Shown here piece after piece: positions 14,450-20,052 of a stretch of DNA of 20,052 nt (position 1 is its first letter; each line of letters opens with the position of its first letter). Under the pieces are notes generated by a model. The model ran no database searches. It was given only the letters and a program-made list of their open reading frames with translations, and had not been told where the DNA came from. Both the position numbers and the translations under genes were made by a program. This DNA comes from Bacteroidales bacterium UBA5342 (GTDB lineage Bacteria; Bacteroidota; Bacteroidia; Bacteroidales; UBA5342), in contig DHQI01000077.1 in NCBI GenBank assembly GCA_002408065.1, positions 1-20,052 on the forward strand, read 5' to 3'.

Positions 14450-14562
14450 CAACATTTAGAATGCTGTTTTTTTGGTTTTACCAACATTTAGAATGTTGCT
14501 ATTCTTGATTTATCAACATTTAAAATGTGGTTAATTCACACAAAAAACACGATTAAAGTGTT
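14450..14562. repeat. Four palindromes at exact 32-bp spacing upstream of the ECF sigma gene
   Basis: Three 17-bp near-identical sites, consensus CAACATTTARAATGYKG, occur at 14450-14466, 14482-14498 and 14514-14530; the middle one is a perfect 7-3-7 inverted repeat. A fourth, degenerate site (AACAC-n7-GTGTT, 14546-14562) overlaps the stop codon of the upstream ATP-grasp-like gene. The four centres are at 14458, 14490, 14522 and 14554, always 32 bp apart, or about three helical turns. Spacers are 15 bp, AT-rich and mutually different. This is best read as an array of dimer binding sites on one DNA face controlling the sigma operon. Termination hairpins are less likely because T-runs are weak. 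Confidence 0.7.
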
Positions 14563-15736
14563 ACTTCACCAACAAATAAGCCATACTTAAAGTGTCATCC
14601 TTAGGAGGGGTCAAGGGGAGGTAGCCGGAACGTATTTTGTTGCCATCCATCACCAGAGGATGATTGGTCTTCAGATCCATATCAAAAAGCGCCAGCGAAA
14701 CAGAAGGATTAGAGATAATCTTAAATTCGCACACACTACCGGGCGCAATATGTTTTTCCAGATGAAGCGCCACTATGCCCATATTGTTGCGTAAATTAAT
14801 CTCTATGCAAGGCTGCAGACGTACATTACTATCCGAATCGCGAAAGACCAAAGCATCGACACCAAAATATCCTTCAAAATGCTTGGCCAAGCCACTATTT
14901 TGCAAGGCTGGTAGCAGTTCTTCTAAAGCAGCATTTATCACACCGATATCCCACAAATGATAGGCTTCTTTGGGCAGGCTTTTAGGATCAAAAGGAATAT
15001 GGTGGCCTTCGTACTGCCCTTTTTCGTTCGTAGAAAATGAGGAATAGCCGACAAAGAATATTTCGCCTTTCTGCATCTTAAATTCATACGCGAAATCGCA
15101 GATTTTTTCAAAGAGAGGTTCTACCATTACCCCGCCTTGTTGTTTTATTAGACTACGCGTTTTGTTAATAATGTTAATATCTAGCTGATTTCCGCGAAGC
15201 ATCTGAATTCCACGCCCGGAGCTGGAATAGGGTGCTTTAATAACAACTTTTCCCCACTCTGCTAACAGCTTTTCAACATCGGTAAGCGAATCCGCATAAC
15301 GCGCCACACGACTCGGATTAATGATACGTGGCAGATTTTTTCCAAAAAGATTTTTAAGAATACTGAGCGCAAATTCACGACTAAAAAAGGGCTTTAAATC
15401 ATCGTTCCATATTGCCCCTAAAGGTCTCAGCAAATGGGCCACTGCAGGGCTCCACCCCCAGGGTGATGGTACAAAATCGGCCGAAAGATGGTCGACCTTA
15501 TCAATCAAGCGAAAACCCGGCAAATCAAAGCCCGCAGCACTCAAGCGATCTGTAAATTCAGCATCCGGCATCCGACACACCAGCACACAGTCCTCCTCCG
15601 AGGCATACACCAGAGGTAAAACCTCCAAATCCTGTACAAACTTCAGCAAGTGTGACGGTGGAGTATAACTCACCTCGCCATTAGCCACCTCCATTTCGCA
15701 GGTTGGATTAAAGATATGTGCATAGCGCTTAGACAT
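14561..15736 (-). CDS. Uncharacterised ATP-grasp-like protein
   Basis: The gene encodes 391 residues from the ATG at 15736; an upstream in-frame TTG at 15763 is a poorer choice. I do not recognise a named family. The C-terminal two thirds resemble an ATP-grasp ligase: VVIKAPYSSSGRGIQML (Lys167 with a glycine/serine loop, residues in the 391 numbering), VMVEPLFEKICDFAYEFKM, GYFGVDALVF (D294) and QPCIEINLRNNMG (E312, N314), the last like the metal-binding E-x-N end of the fold. The N-terminus (AHIFNPTCEMEVANGEVSYTPP) and VPSPWGWSPAVAHLLRPLGA look conserved and specific to a Bacteroidetes family. Such enzymes join a carboxylate to an amine or thiol using ATP; substrate and pathway are unknown. 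It stands alone, with an unrelated operon downstream. Confidence 0.65.
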   Translation of the reverse strand: MSKRYAHIFNPTCEMEVANGEVSYTPPSHLLKFVQDLEVLPLVYASEEDCVLVCRMPDAEFTDRLSAAGFDLPGFRLIDKVDHLSADFVPSPWGWSPAVAHLLRPLGAIWNDDLKPFFSREFALSILKNLFGKNLPRIINPSRVARYADSLTDVEKLLAEWGKVVIKAPYSSSGRGIQMLRGNQLDINIINKTRSLIKQQGGVMVEPLFEKICDFAYEFKMQKGEIFFVGYSSFSTNEKGQYEGHHIPFDPKSLPKEAYHLWDIGVINAALEELLPALQNSGLAKHFEGYFGVDALVFRDSDSNVRLQPCIEINLRNNMGIVALHLEKHIAPGSVCEFKIISNPSVSLALFDMDLKTNHPLVMDGNKIRSGYLPLTPPKDDTLSMAYLLVK

Positions 15737-15814
15737 AAGCTTAATATCACAAATAAAAATCAAACTCCAAGAAGCAGATCCATCTTTTTAGATTTGAAAA
15801 TTGAGAGTCGTTAT

Positions 15815-16312
15815 TTATAAAATATTTATTGTCAATGGATATTTATATAACTCACCATCATTAGCTTTTATAGCACCTTTGATAACAAAAATCAAGTTAA
15901 GAATTGCCAAAACAATAAGACCAACAAGACCAATGCCAATGATAACTAATACACCACTTACAGCACACCAAATCAAAAAAGAAATCATCCAATTAATCAC
16001 CATTCGTCCATGCTGATCAACCATCGAACTATCATCTTTACCCATCAGCCACATAACAATTGGCATTACAAAACCAGCAAAAGGAATGATAATGCCGGCA
16101 AACTGCGATATATGCAACAGCGTGCAATAACCACGCTCGTCCATTCCCCACAACTTTTTACGCCCGGTATAAATAGGAGCTTGCTGGGCATCAGGTGCAC
16201 TCTTTTTATTCTCAATCTCATCAAGAATACGCTTTTTCTCACGTTGAAACTCTTCTTCGGTGATTGCGCCCTTGTCACGCAATGCGGTCAATCGTTCTAA
16301 ATCTTCGTACAT
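15815..16312 (-). CDS. SHOCT-DUF4870 domain membrane protein
   Basis: This 165-residue protein has two parts. Residues 1-35 (EDLERLTALRDKGAITEEEFQREKKRIL) form a SHOCT-type short helical oligomerisation motif, with the usual L-x-D-x-G-x-I-T-x-E-E-F pattern. After a linker, residues 58-160 carry a DUF4870-like region with three or four hydrophobic helices, including HISQFAGIIIPFAGFVMPIVMWLMGKDDSSMVDQHGRMVINWMISFLIW, the family's most recognisable stretch. Function is not known for the family. The protein is probably in the inner membrane with the SHOCT part in the cytoplasm. No promoter is clear. It is on the same strand as gldA upstream and the ATP-grasp-like gene downstream but well separated from both, so it is likely its own unit. 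Confidence 0.8.
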   Translation of the reverse strand: MYEDLERLTALRDKGAITEEEFQREKKRILDEIENKKSAPDAQQAPIYTGRKKLWGMDERGYCTLLHISQFAGIIIPFAGFVMPIVMWLMGKDDSSMVDQHGRMVINWMISFLIWCAVSGVLVIIGIGLVGLIVLAILNLIFVIKGAIKANDGELYKYPLTINIL

Positions 16313-16336
16313 ACTATGTTGGTATTAGATATTAAG

Positions 16337-16364
16337 CTATTGGCAATTAGCAGTTGGCTGTTTG
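16337..16364. repeat. Short low-complexity segment upstream of the DUF4870 gene
   Basis: The words gctattggca, attagcagttggctg and gtttgc recur in slightly varied form, typical of degenerate ggcaatt/agcagttggc intergenic filler found in many Bacteroidetes. No strong hairpin with a T-run was found, so termination of gldA is not explained here. Confidence 0.3.
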
Positions 16365-16386
16365 CTCTTATTCTGGAATTAATAAT

Positions 16387-17286
16387 TTATTTAGTAAGCT
16401 GAGCAAAAACCTCTTCTAAATCAGAATCCAGTTGTTTCATCATCAGGATGGTCCAATTTTGTGAAGCTGAAAACTGTGCAATATCAGGACGAACATCTTC
16501 CTTACTTGTTACACTTATTTTTAGTTTCTTAGCATCAATGCTTTCTATGGCACCAATACTTTTTACTTCTTTCGCCAAAAGATCAGCATCCACTTCTTGC
16601 AAAAACTCTACCTCCAATTGCTGTCCCTTTTCAGACAAATTTAAGACATTATCCACAGAATCGTTAGCCACCACTTTTCCTTTGTTGATAATGAGTACAT
16701 CGTTGCATACCGACTTCACCTCTTGCATCAAGTGAGTAGAAAGGATGACCGTTTTATCTTTAGCCAGCGATTTTATGAGCTCCCGCACTTCTACAATCTG
16801 GTTAGGATCCAAACCCGTAGTAGGTTCATCCAAAATCAAGACCTCAGGATTTGGGATAAGAGCAGAAGCCAAACCAACACGCTGACGGTAACCTTTCGAT
16901 AGAGCTTTGATTTTTTTATGTTTTTCAGCCGTAAGGCCCACCAAGATCAGCAGTTCCTCAATGTTGGCTTTATCAACTCTATATAGTCCGGCCACATAAG
17001 CAAGATATTCCTTTACATACATTTCCAGATGCAAAGGGTTGTGCTCAGGCAAATAACCTATCAGGTGTTGAAGCTCTGGTTTGTTGACCTCCATTTTATA
17101 GCCGCACACATTCACCTCACCCTCATCAGCAGCAATATAGCCGGTGATGATTTTCATCAAAGTAGACTTGCCGGCACCATTAGGCCCCAATAAACCAAGA
17201 ATGCGTCCTTTCGATGCCTTAAACGACACGTCATCAAGAGCTTTCTGCTCTCCAAAATATTTACTGACCTTATCTGCTACAACCAT
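16387..17286 (-). CDS. gldA: GldA-type ABC transporter ATP-binding protein
   Basis: The 299-residue ATPase is the energy subunit of an ABC-2 type exporter. It has Walker A GPNGAGKST (34-42), the signature LSKGYR (129-134), Walker B VLILDEPTTGLDP (from 149) and the H-loop STHLMQEV near 189. The glutamine normally found in the Q-loop is replaced (GYLPEHNPL, 77-85), as in this subfamily. After about residue 220 comes the C-terminal extension typical of GldA. In gliding Bacteroidetes GldA works with GldF and GldG, but non-gliding relatives keep the same ATPase, so gliding is not implied. No permease gene is adjacent here, which is odd for an ABC-2 system; partners must be elsewhere. It has its own strong promoter upstream. 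Confidence 0.85.
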   Translation of the reverse strand: MVVADKVSKYFGEQKALDDVSFKASKGRILGLLGPNGAGKSTLMKIITGYIAADEGEVNVCGYKMEVNKPELQHLIGYLPEHNPLHLEMYVKEYLAYVAGLYRVDKANIEELLILVGLTAEKHKKIKALSKGYRQRVGLASALIPNPEVLILDEPTTGLDPNQIVEVRELIKSLAKDKTVILSTHLMQEVKSVCNDVLIINKGKVVANDSVDNVLNLSEKGQQLEVEFLQEVDADLLAKEVKSIGAIESIDAKKLKISVTSKEDVRPDIAQFSASQNWTILMMKQLDSDLEEVFAQLTK

Positions 17287-17312
17287 TTTGCTCTGTGAAA
17301 ATTATGCTATTG

Positions 17313-17344
17313 CAAACGTAAGAAAAGTCGCTTACTTACACAAA
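17313..17344 (-). promoter_or_regulatory. Promoter of gldA (Bacteroidetes -33/-7 type)
   Basis: On the minus strand TTTG (17341-17344), then 20 bases, then TACGTTTG (17313-17320) matches the consensus TTTG-N19-21-TAnnTTTG exactly. The start of transcription should be near 17306, about 20 bases before the gldA ATG. It is one of the two best promoter matches in the window. Confidence 0.75.
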
Positions 17345-17353
17345 CGGTTTTTT

Positions 17354-17413
17354 ATGAGAGAGGAAGGGGGAGGGAGAGACGGTGAGACTTTGAGAAAGGG
17401 AGATGAGAAGACG
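17354..17413 (+). repeat. Purine-rich tract upstream of ffh
   Basis: About 60 bases are almost entirely G and A (gagagaggaagggggaggga... to ...gagatgagaag), with gagac and gagaa words repeated. No open frame covers it. It is a low-complexity intergenic tract between divergent promoters. Confidence 0.55.
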
Positions 17414-17430
17414 TTAGTGACTTAAGAGAA

Positions 17431-17471
17431 CGAAGCGACTTTAGCAAATGGGCGAGCGAAACGACTTTAGC
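17431..17471 (+). repeat. Direct repeat of a 15-mer, period 26
   Basis: cgaagcgactttagc (17431-17445) returns with one change as cgaaacgactttagc (17457-17471). A weaker relative, acgttagtgactt, lies just before at about 17411. The gap between copies is 11 bases. Confidence 0.6.
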
Positions 17472-17481
17472 GACAGCTAAT

Positions 17482-17552
17482 AACCTTGAAACCCTGAAAC
17501 CCTGAAACCTTGAAACCCTGAAACCCTTTTAACCCTGAAACCCTATAAACCC
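17482..17552 (+). repeat. Octanucleotide tandem repeat (CCCTGAAA type)
   Basis: About eight consecutive units of consensus CCYTGAAA run from 17482 to 17552; the order is ccttgaaa, ccctgaaa twice, ccttgaaa, ccctgaaa, an expanded cccttttaa, ccctgaaa, then ccctataaa. Variation between units is small, suggesting slipped-strand growth followed by drift. It ends 20 bases before the ffh -33 element. Confidence 0.75.
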
Positions 17553-17572
17553 AATAAGCCCCATACACCCTA

Positions 17573-17603
17573 TTGCGCATTCGGGCTGTAATGATTAAAT
17601 TTG
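17573..17603 (+). promoter_or_regulatory. Promoter of ffh (Bacteroidetes -33/-7 type)
   Basis: TTG (17573-17575), 20 bases, then TAAATTTG (17596-17603) fits the Bacteroidetes vegetative promoter consensus. Transcription should begin near 17610, giving a leader of about 35 bases before the ATG at 17645. Confidence 0.72.
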
Positions 17604-17644
17604 CGGACTTATAGAATTGTGAGAAAGAAATAACAGAAAACATT

Positions 17645-18979
17645 ATGTTTGAGAATTTATCGGATAGGTTAGAGCGCTCCCTGAAACTGGTTAAGGGACA
17701 AGGAAGAATAACCGAAATAAACGTGGCAGAAACCCTGAAAGATGTGCGCCGTGCGCTTCTTGATGCCGACGTTAACTATAAAACAGCCAAGACTTTTACA
17801 GCCAATGTGAAAGACAAGGCTATGGGACAAGATGTTCTGAATGCTGTGAAGCCGGAACAAATGATGGTAAAGATAGTACACGACGAGCTGGCCGTATTGA
17901 TGGGTGGCGAAACGGTGGATATCAACATCAAAGGAAGTCCTGCAGTTATCCTGATGTCTGGTTTGCAAGGTTCGGGTAAAACGACCTTCACCGGTAAACT
18001 GGCCAATATGCTGAAATCAAAGCGCGGCAAAAACCCGCTTTTAGTAGCTTGTGACGTTTATCGTCCGGCAGCGATTGATCAGCTGGGTGTACTTGGCGAG
18101 CAAATCGGCTGCCCTGTTTACTCCGAAGTTGGTAATCAGGATCCTGTTGCTATTGCTAAGAATGGTATCAAAGAAGCCAAGAAAAATGGCAATGACCTGG
18201 TCATTATCGATACCGCGGGTCGTTTGGCCATTGACGAGGCGATGATGAAAGAAATCGAGGCCATCAAAAAAGCCATCGATCCTCAGGAAACGCTTTTCGT
18301 GGTAGACTCCATGACGGGTCAGGATGCTGTTAACACGGCAAAAGAATTCAACGACCGCCTTAACTTCGACGGGGTTATTCTTACCAAACTGGATGGTGAT
18401 ACCCGTGGTGGTGCGGCCCTTTCTATCCGCTCGGTGGTTAATAAACCAATCAAGTTTGTAGGTACGGGTGAAAAAATGGATGCACTTGATGTCTTCCACC
18501 CTAACCGTATGGCCGACCGTATTCTGGGTATGGGTGACATCGTTTCCCTTGTAGAAAAAGCACAGGAACAATACGACGAAGAAGAAGCCCGCAAGTTGCA
18601 AAAGAAACTGGCTAAAAACGAATTTAACTTCAACGATTTCCTTAGCCAGATTCAGCAAATCAAAAAGATGGGTAACCTGAAAGATTTAGCCGGTATGATT
18701 CCGGGGATGGGCAAGGCCATGAAGAATATTGACATAGATGACGATGCCTTTAAATCTATAGAGGCTATTATCTATTCAATGACACCAACAGAGCGCGAAA
18801 ATCCAAAACTTATGAATGGTAGTCGACGTAAGCGTATTGCTGATGGTAGTGGTACTTCTGTACAGGAAATCAACCGCCTATTGAAACAGTTTGAAGAAAC
18901 TCGCAAAGTGATGCGCATGGTGGCCCAAGGGAAAAACATCAACAATATGATGGGCGGAATGGGACGCCGTCGCAGATAA
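17645..18979 (+). CDS. ffh: Signal recognition particle protein (SRP54 homologue)
   Basis: Ffh with 4.5S RNA binds signal sequences as they leave the ribosome and delivers them to FtsY at the membrane. The 444-residue protein has the N-domain helical bundle (1-90), the GTPase G-domain and the methionine-rich M-domain. G1 is GLQGSGKTT (106-114), G3 DTAGR (189-193), and the TKLDGDTRGG block (247-256) holds G4. The M-domain (about 296-444) has MGDIVSLVEKAQ, IPGMGKAMK and SRRKRIADGSGTSVQEINRLLKQFEE, the RNA-binding helix-turn-helix, and ends MMGGMGRRRR. Start, length and all motifs are standard. The 4.5S RNA gene was not found in the window. folD follows 168 bp downstream, an arrangement I recall from other Bacteroidales. 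Confidence 0.98.
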   Translation: MFENLSDRLERSLKLVKGQGRITEINVAETLKDVRRALLDADVNYKTAKTFTANVKDKAMGQDVLNAVKPEQMMVKIVHDELAVLMGGETVDINIKGSPAVILMSGLQGSGKTTFTGKLANMLKSKRGKNPLLVACDVYRPAAIDQLGVLGEQIGCPVYSEVGNQDPVAIAKNGIKEAKKNGNDLVIIDTAGRLAIDEAMMKEIEAIKKAIDPQETLFVVDSMTGQDAVNTAKEFNDRLNFDGVILTKLDGDTRGGAALSIRSVVNKPIKFVGTGEKMDALDVFHPNRMADRILGMGDIVSLVEKAQEQYDEEEARKLQKKLAKNEFNFNDFLSQIQQIKKMGNLKDLAGMIPGMGKAMKNIDIDDDAFKSIEAIIYSMTPTERENPKLMNGSRRKRIADGSGTSVQEINRLLKQFEETRKVMRMVAQGKNINNMMGGMGRRRR

Positions 18980-18983
18980 AAAG

Positions 18984-19015
18984 CCTCCCCCACCCCGTCC
19001 AAAGGTGGGGAGAGG
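18984..19015 (+). terminator. C/G-rich hairpin after ffh
   Basis: CCTCCCCCACC pairs with GGTGGGGAGAGG (one unpaired base) around a short loop. The stem is strong but no T-run follows, so it may be a repeat-derived stem or a weak, factor-aided terminator. It lies 4 bases after the ffh stop. Confidence 0.5.
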
Positions 19016-19109
19016 TTCTACTCCAAAGATTCAGAGTAATTTTAAGTGTCTTTTTAGATCTAGAAAATGAAATTATTGAAATACTAACTTTTAAAATATA
19101 TCCCTTCTT

Positions 19110-19143
19110 CCCTCCTCTAGAGGGGTTGAGATGGAGACCTTTA
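19110..19143 (+). repeat. Second C/T-rich hairpin-like segment before folD
   Basis: ccctcctctagagggg folds as CCCTC/GAGGG around ctcta and is followed by ttgagatggagaccttt. Its style resembles the hairpin after ffh at 18984, and the two may be related copies of one intergenic repeat. The rest of the 168-bp ffh-folD gap is AT-rich with no clear promoter. Confidence 0.35.
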
Positions 19144-19147
19144 CCCA

Positions 19148-20023
19148 ATGCAATTAATCGACGGAAAAAAGACTTCGCAAGACATCAGAGCTGAAATAGC
19201 CGAAGAGGTAAAAGAAATAGTAGCCAACGGCGGCAAACGTCCACACCTGGCAGCCGTACTGGTAGGCAACGACGGTGGTAGTATGACTTACGTCAATGCC
19301 AAAGTTAAAGCTTGCAAGGAAGTTGGTTTTGAATCTACTTTGATAAAAAAAGAGGATAACATCACCGAAGAAGAATTGCTACAGATAGTTGACGATCTGA
19401 ACAATGATGCCGACATCGATGGTTTCATCGTGCAGTTGCCGTTGCCCAAACACATCTCGGAAGATAAAGTAACTGAAGCCATTGATCCTAAAAAAGATGT
19501 TGATGGTTTTCACCCGGTAAATGTGGGTCGTTTGGTAGTAGGCCTGCCGACGTTTGTGTCAGCTACACCTTACGGTATTACGCAGTTGCTAAAGCGTTAT
19601 AATGTAGAAACTTCGGGTAAAAACTGTGTGGTTCTTGGCCGCAGCAACATTGTGGGCCGCCCTATGAGTATCCTGATGTCGCAAAAAGACATGAACTGCA
19701 CAGTAACAGTAGCACACAGCCGCACGCAAAACCTGAAAGAGGTATGTGCCTCTGCCGACATACTGATTGCCGCCATCGGTTCTCCGGAATTTGTGACCGC
19801 CGATATGGTGAAAGAGGGCGCTACAGTTATCGATGTGGGTACCACACGCGTCCCTTCTAGCGAGACAAAATCAGGCTGGCGCCTAAAAGGTGATGTTAAA
19901 TTTGAAGAAGTAGCGCCTAAATGTAACTTCATCACACCGGTACCGGGCGGCGTGGGTCCTATGACCATTGTTTCATTACTAAGTAACACCTTATTGGCCG
20001 GTAAAAAAGCCATTTACAAATAA
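19148..20023 (+). CDS. folD: Bifunctional 5,10-methylene-THF dehydrogenase / 5,10-methenyl-THF cyclohydrolase
   Basis: FolD interconverts methylene-, methenyl- and 10-formyl-tetrahydrofolate, feeding purine, formyl-Met and thymidylate synthesis. The 291-residue length is standard. The catalytic Y48-x3-K52 pair lies in SMTYVNAKVKACKEVGF. VQLPLPKHI and DPKKDVDGFHPVNVG are the family's main signature blocks. The C-terminal Rossmann domain holds NCVVLGRSNIVGRPM, TVAHSRT and, near the end, TPVPGGVGPMTI. ATG at 19148 gives the conserved MQLIDGKK start. A weak purine stretch (gatggaga) lies about 11-18 bases upstream. The 29 bases after the stop to the window end hold nothing recognisable. Confidence 0.98.
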   Translation: MQLIDGKKTSQDIRAEIAEEVKEIVANGGKRPHLAAVLVGNDGGSMTYVNAKVKACKEVGFESTLIKKEDNITEEELLQIVDDLNNDADIDGFIVQLPLPKHISEDKVTEAIDPKKDVDGFHPVNVGRLVVGLPTFVSATPYGITQLLKRYNVETSGKNCVVLGRSNIVGRPMSILMSQKDMNCTVTVAHSRTQNLKEVCASADILIAAIGSPEFVTADMVKEGATVIDVGTTRVPSSETKSGWRLKGDVKFEEVAPKCNFITPVPGGVGPMTIVSLLSNTLLAGKKAIYK

Positions 20024-20052
20024 CTTTAACTCACTTTAGTTCACTCTAGTCA

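Noticed and set aside
14450..14562. CRISPR-like array from regularly spaced repeats
   Set aside because: Repeats are only 17 bp and palindromic, spacers only 15 bp and AT-rich, there are only three good copies, and no cas gene is near.
17482..17552. CRISPR or telomere-type array in the CCCTGAAA repeats
   Set aside because: Units are directly tandem with no spacers, imperfect, and internal to the chromosome next to ffh; it is a simple tandem repeat.
18041..18658. Open frame of 205 residues opposite ffh
   Set aside because: The well-supported ffh gene covers it; the translation shows no family features.

Overview
The window reads as a chromosomal segment of a Bacteroidetes bacterium, most likely Bacteroidales or Marinilabiliales. 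Several things support this: the paired families DUF6452 and DUF6048, a fused RibBA, GldA-type ABC ATPase, the LptG-type permease next to ribBA, the ffh-folD neighbourhood, promoters of the TTTG/TTG-N20-TAnnTTTG type, and general lack of strong Shine-Dalgarno sites. The assignment comes from gene families and promoter style, not from a database search.

Layout. Positions 1-898 hold a 22-base fragment of tsaB, then an internally deleted IS1634-type insertion element with intact terminal inverted repeats. Its right end lies directly on the surviving 3' third of leuA (899-1432). Next, on the minus strand, come tsaB (tRNA t6A synthesis) and an overlapping DUF6452/DUF6048 envelope pair. From 3602 to 11642 everything is on the plus strand: proA, a CBM9-like protein, an LptG-family permease overlapping ribBA, an M28 glutaminyl-cyclase-like lipoprotein, rnhB and a POT peptide transporter ending at a strong terminator. 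A secreted alpha/beta hydrolase follows (11780-13081) and converges, through a bidirectional terminator, on a minus-strand operon of an ECF sigma factor, a small two-helix membrane protein with a His-rich tail, and a 2[4Fe-4S] ferredoxin. Upstream of that operon lies an array of palindromes spaced exactly 32 bp apart. Further along, still on the minus strand, are an orphan ATP-grasp-like protein, a SHOCT-DUF4870 membrane protein and gldA. A 358-bp repeat-rich intergenic region carries two divergent, good promoters for gldA and ffh; ffh and folD close the window.

Most genes are ordinary housekeeping functions: proline, riboflavin and folate/C1 metabolism, SRP targeting, RNase HII, t6A and LPS export. 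The most unusual parts are the left junction, which looks like recombination between two IS copies (or an assembly join) because tsaB sequence is on one side and leuA on the other, and the 32-bp-phased palindrome array before the sigma-factor operon. I see no phage, CRISPR array, tRNA or rRNA gene, and no clear new defence or biosynthetic system.
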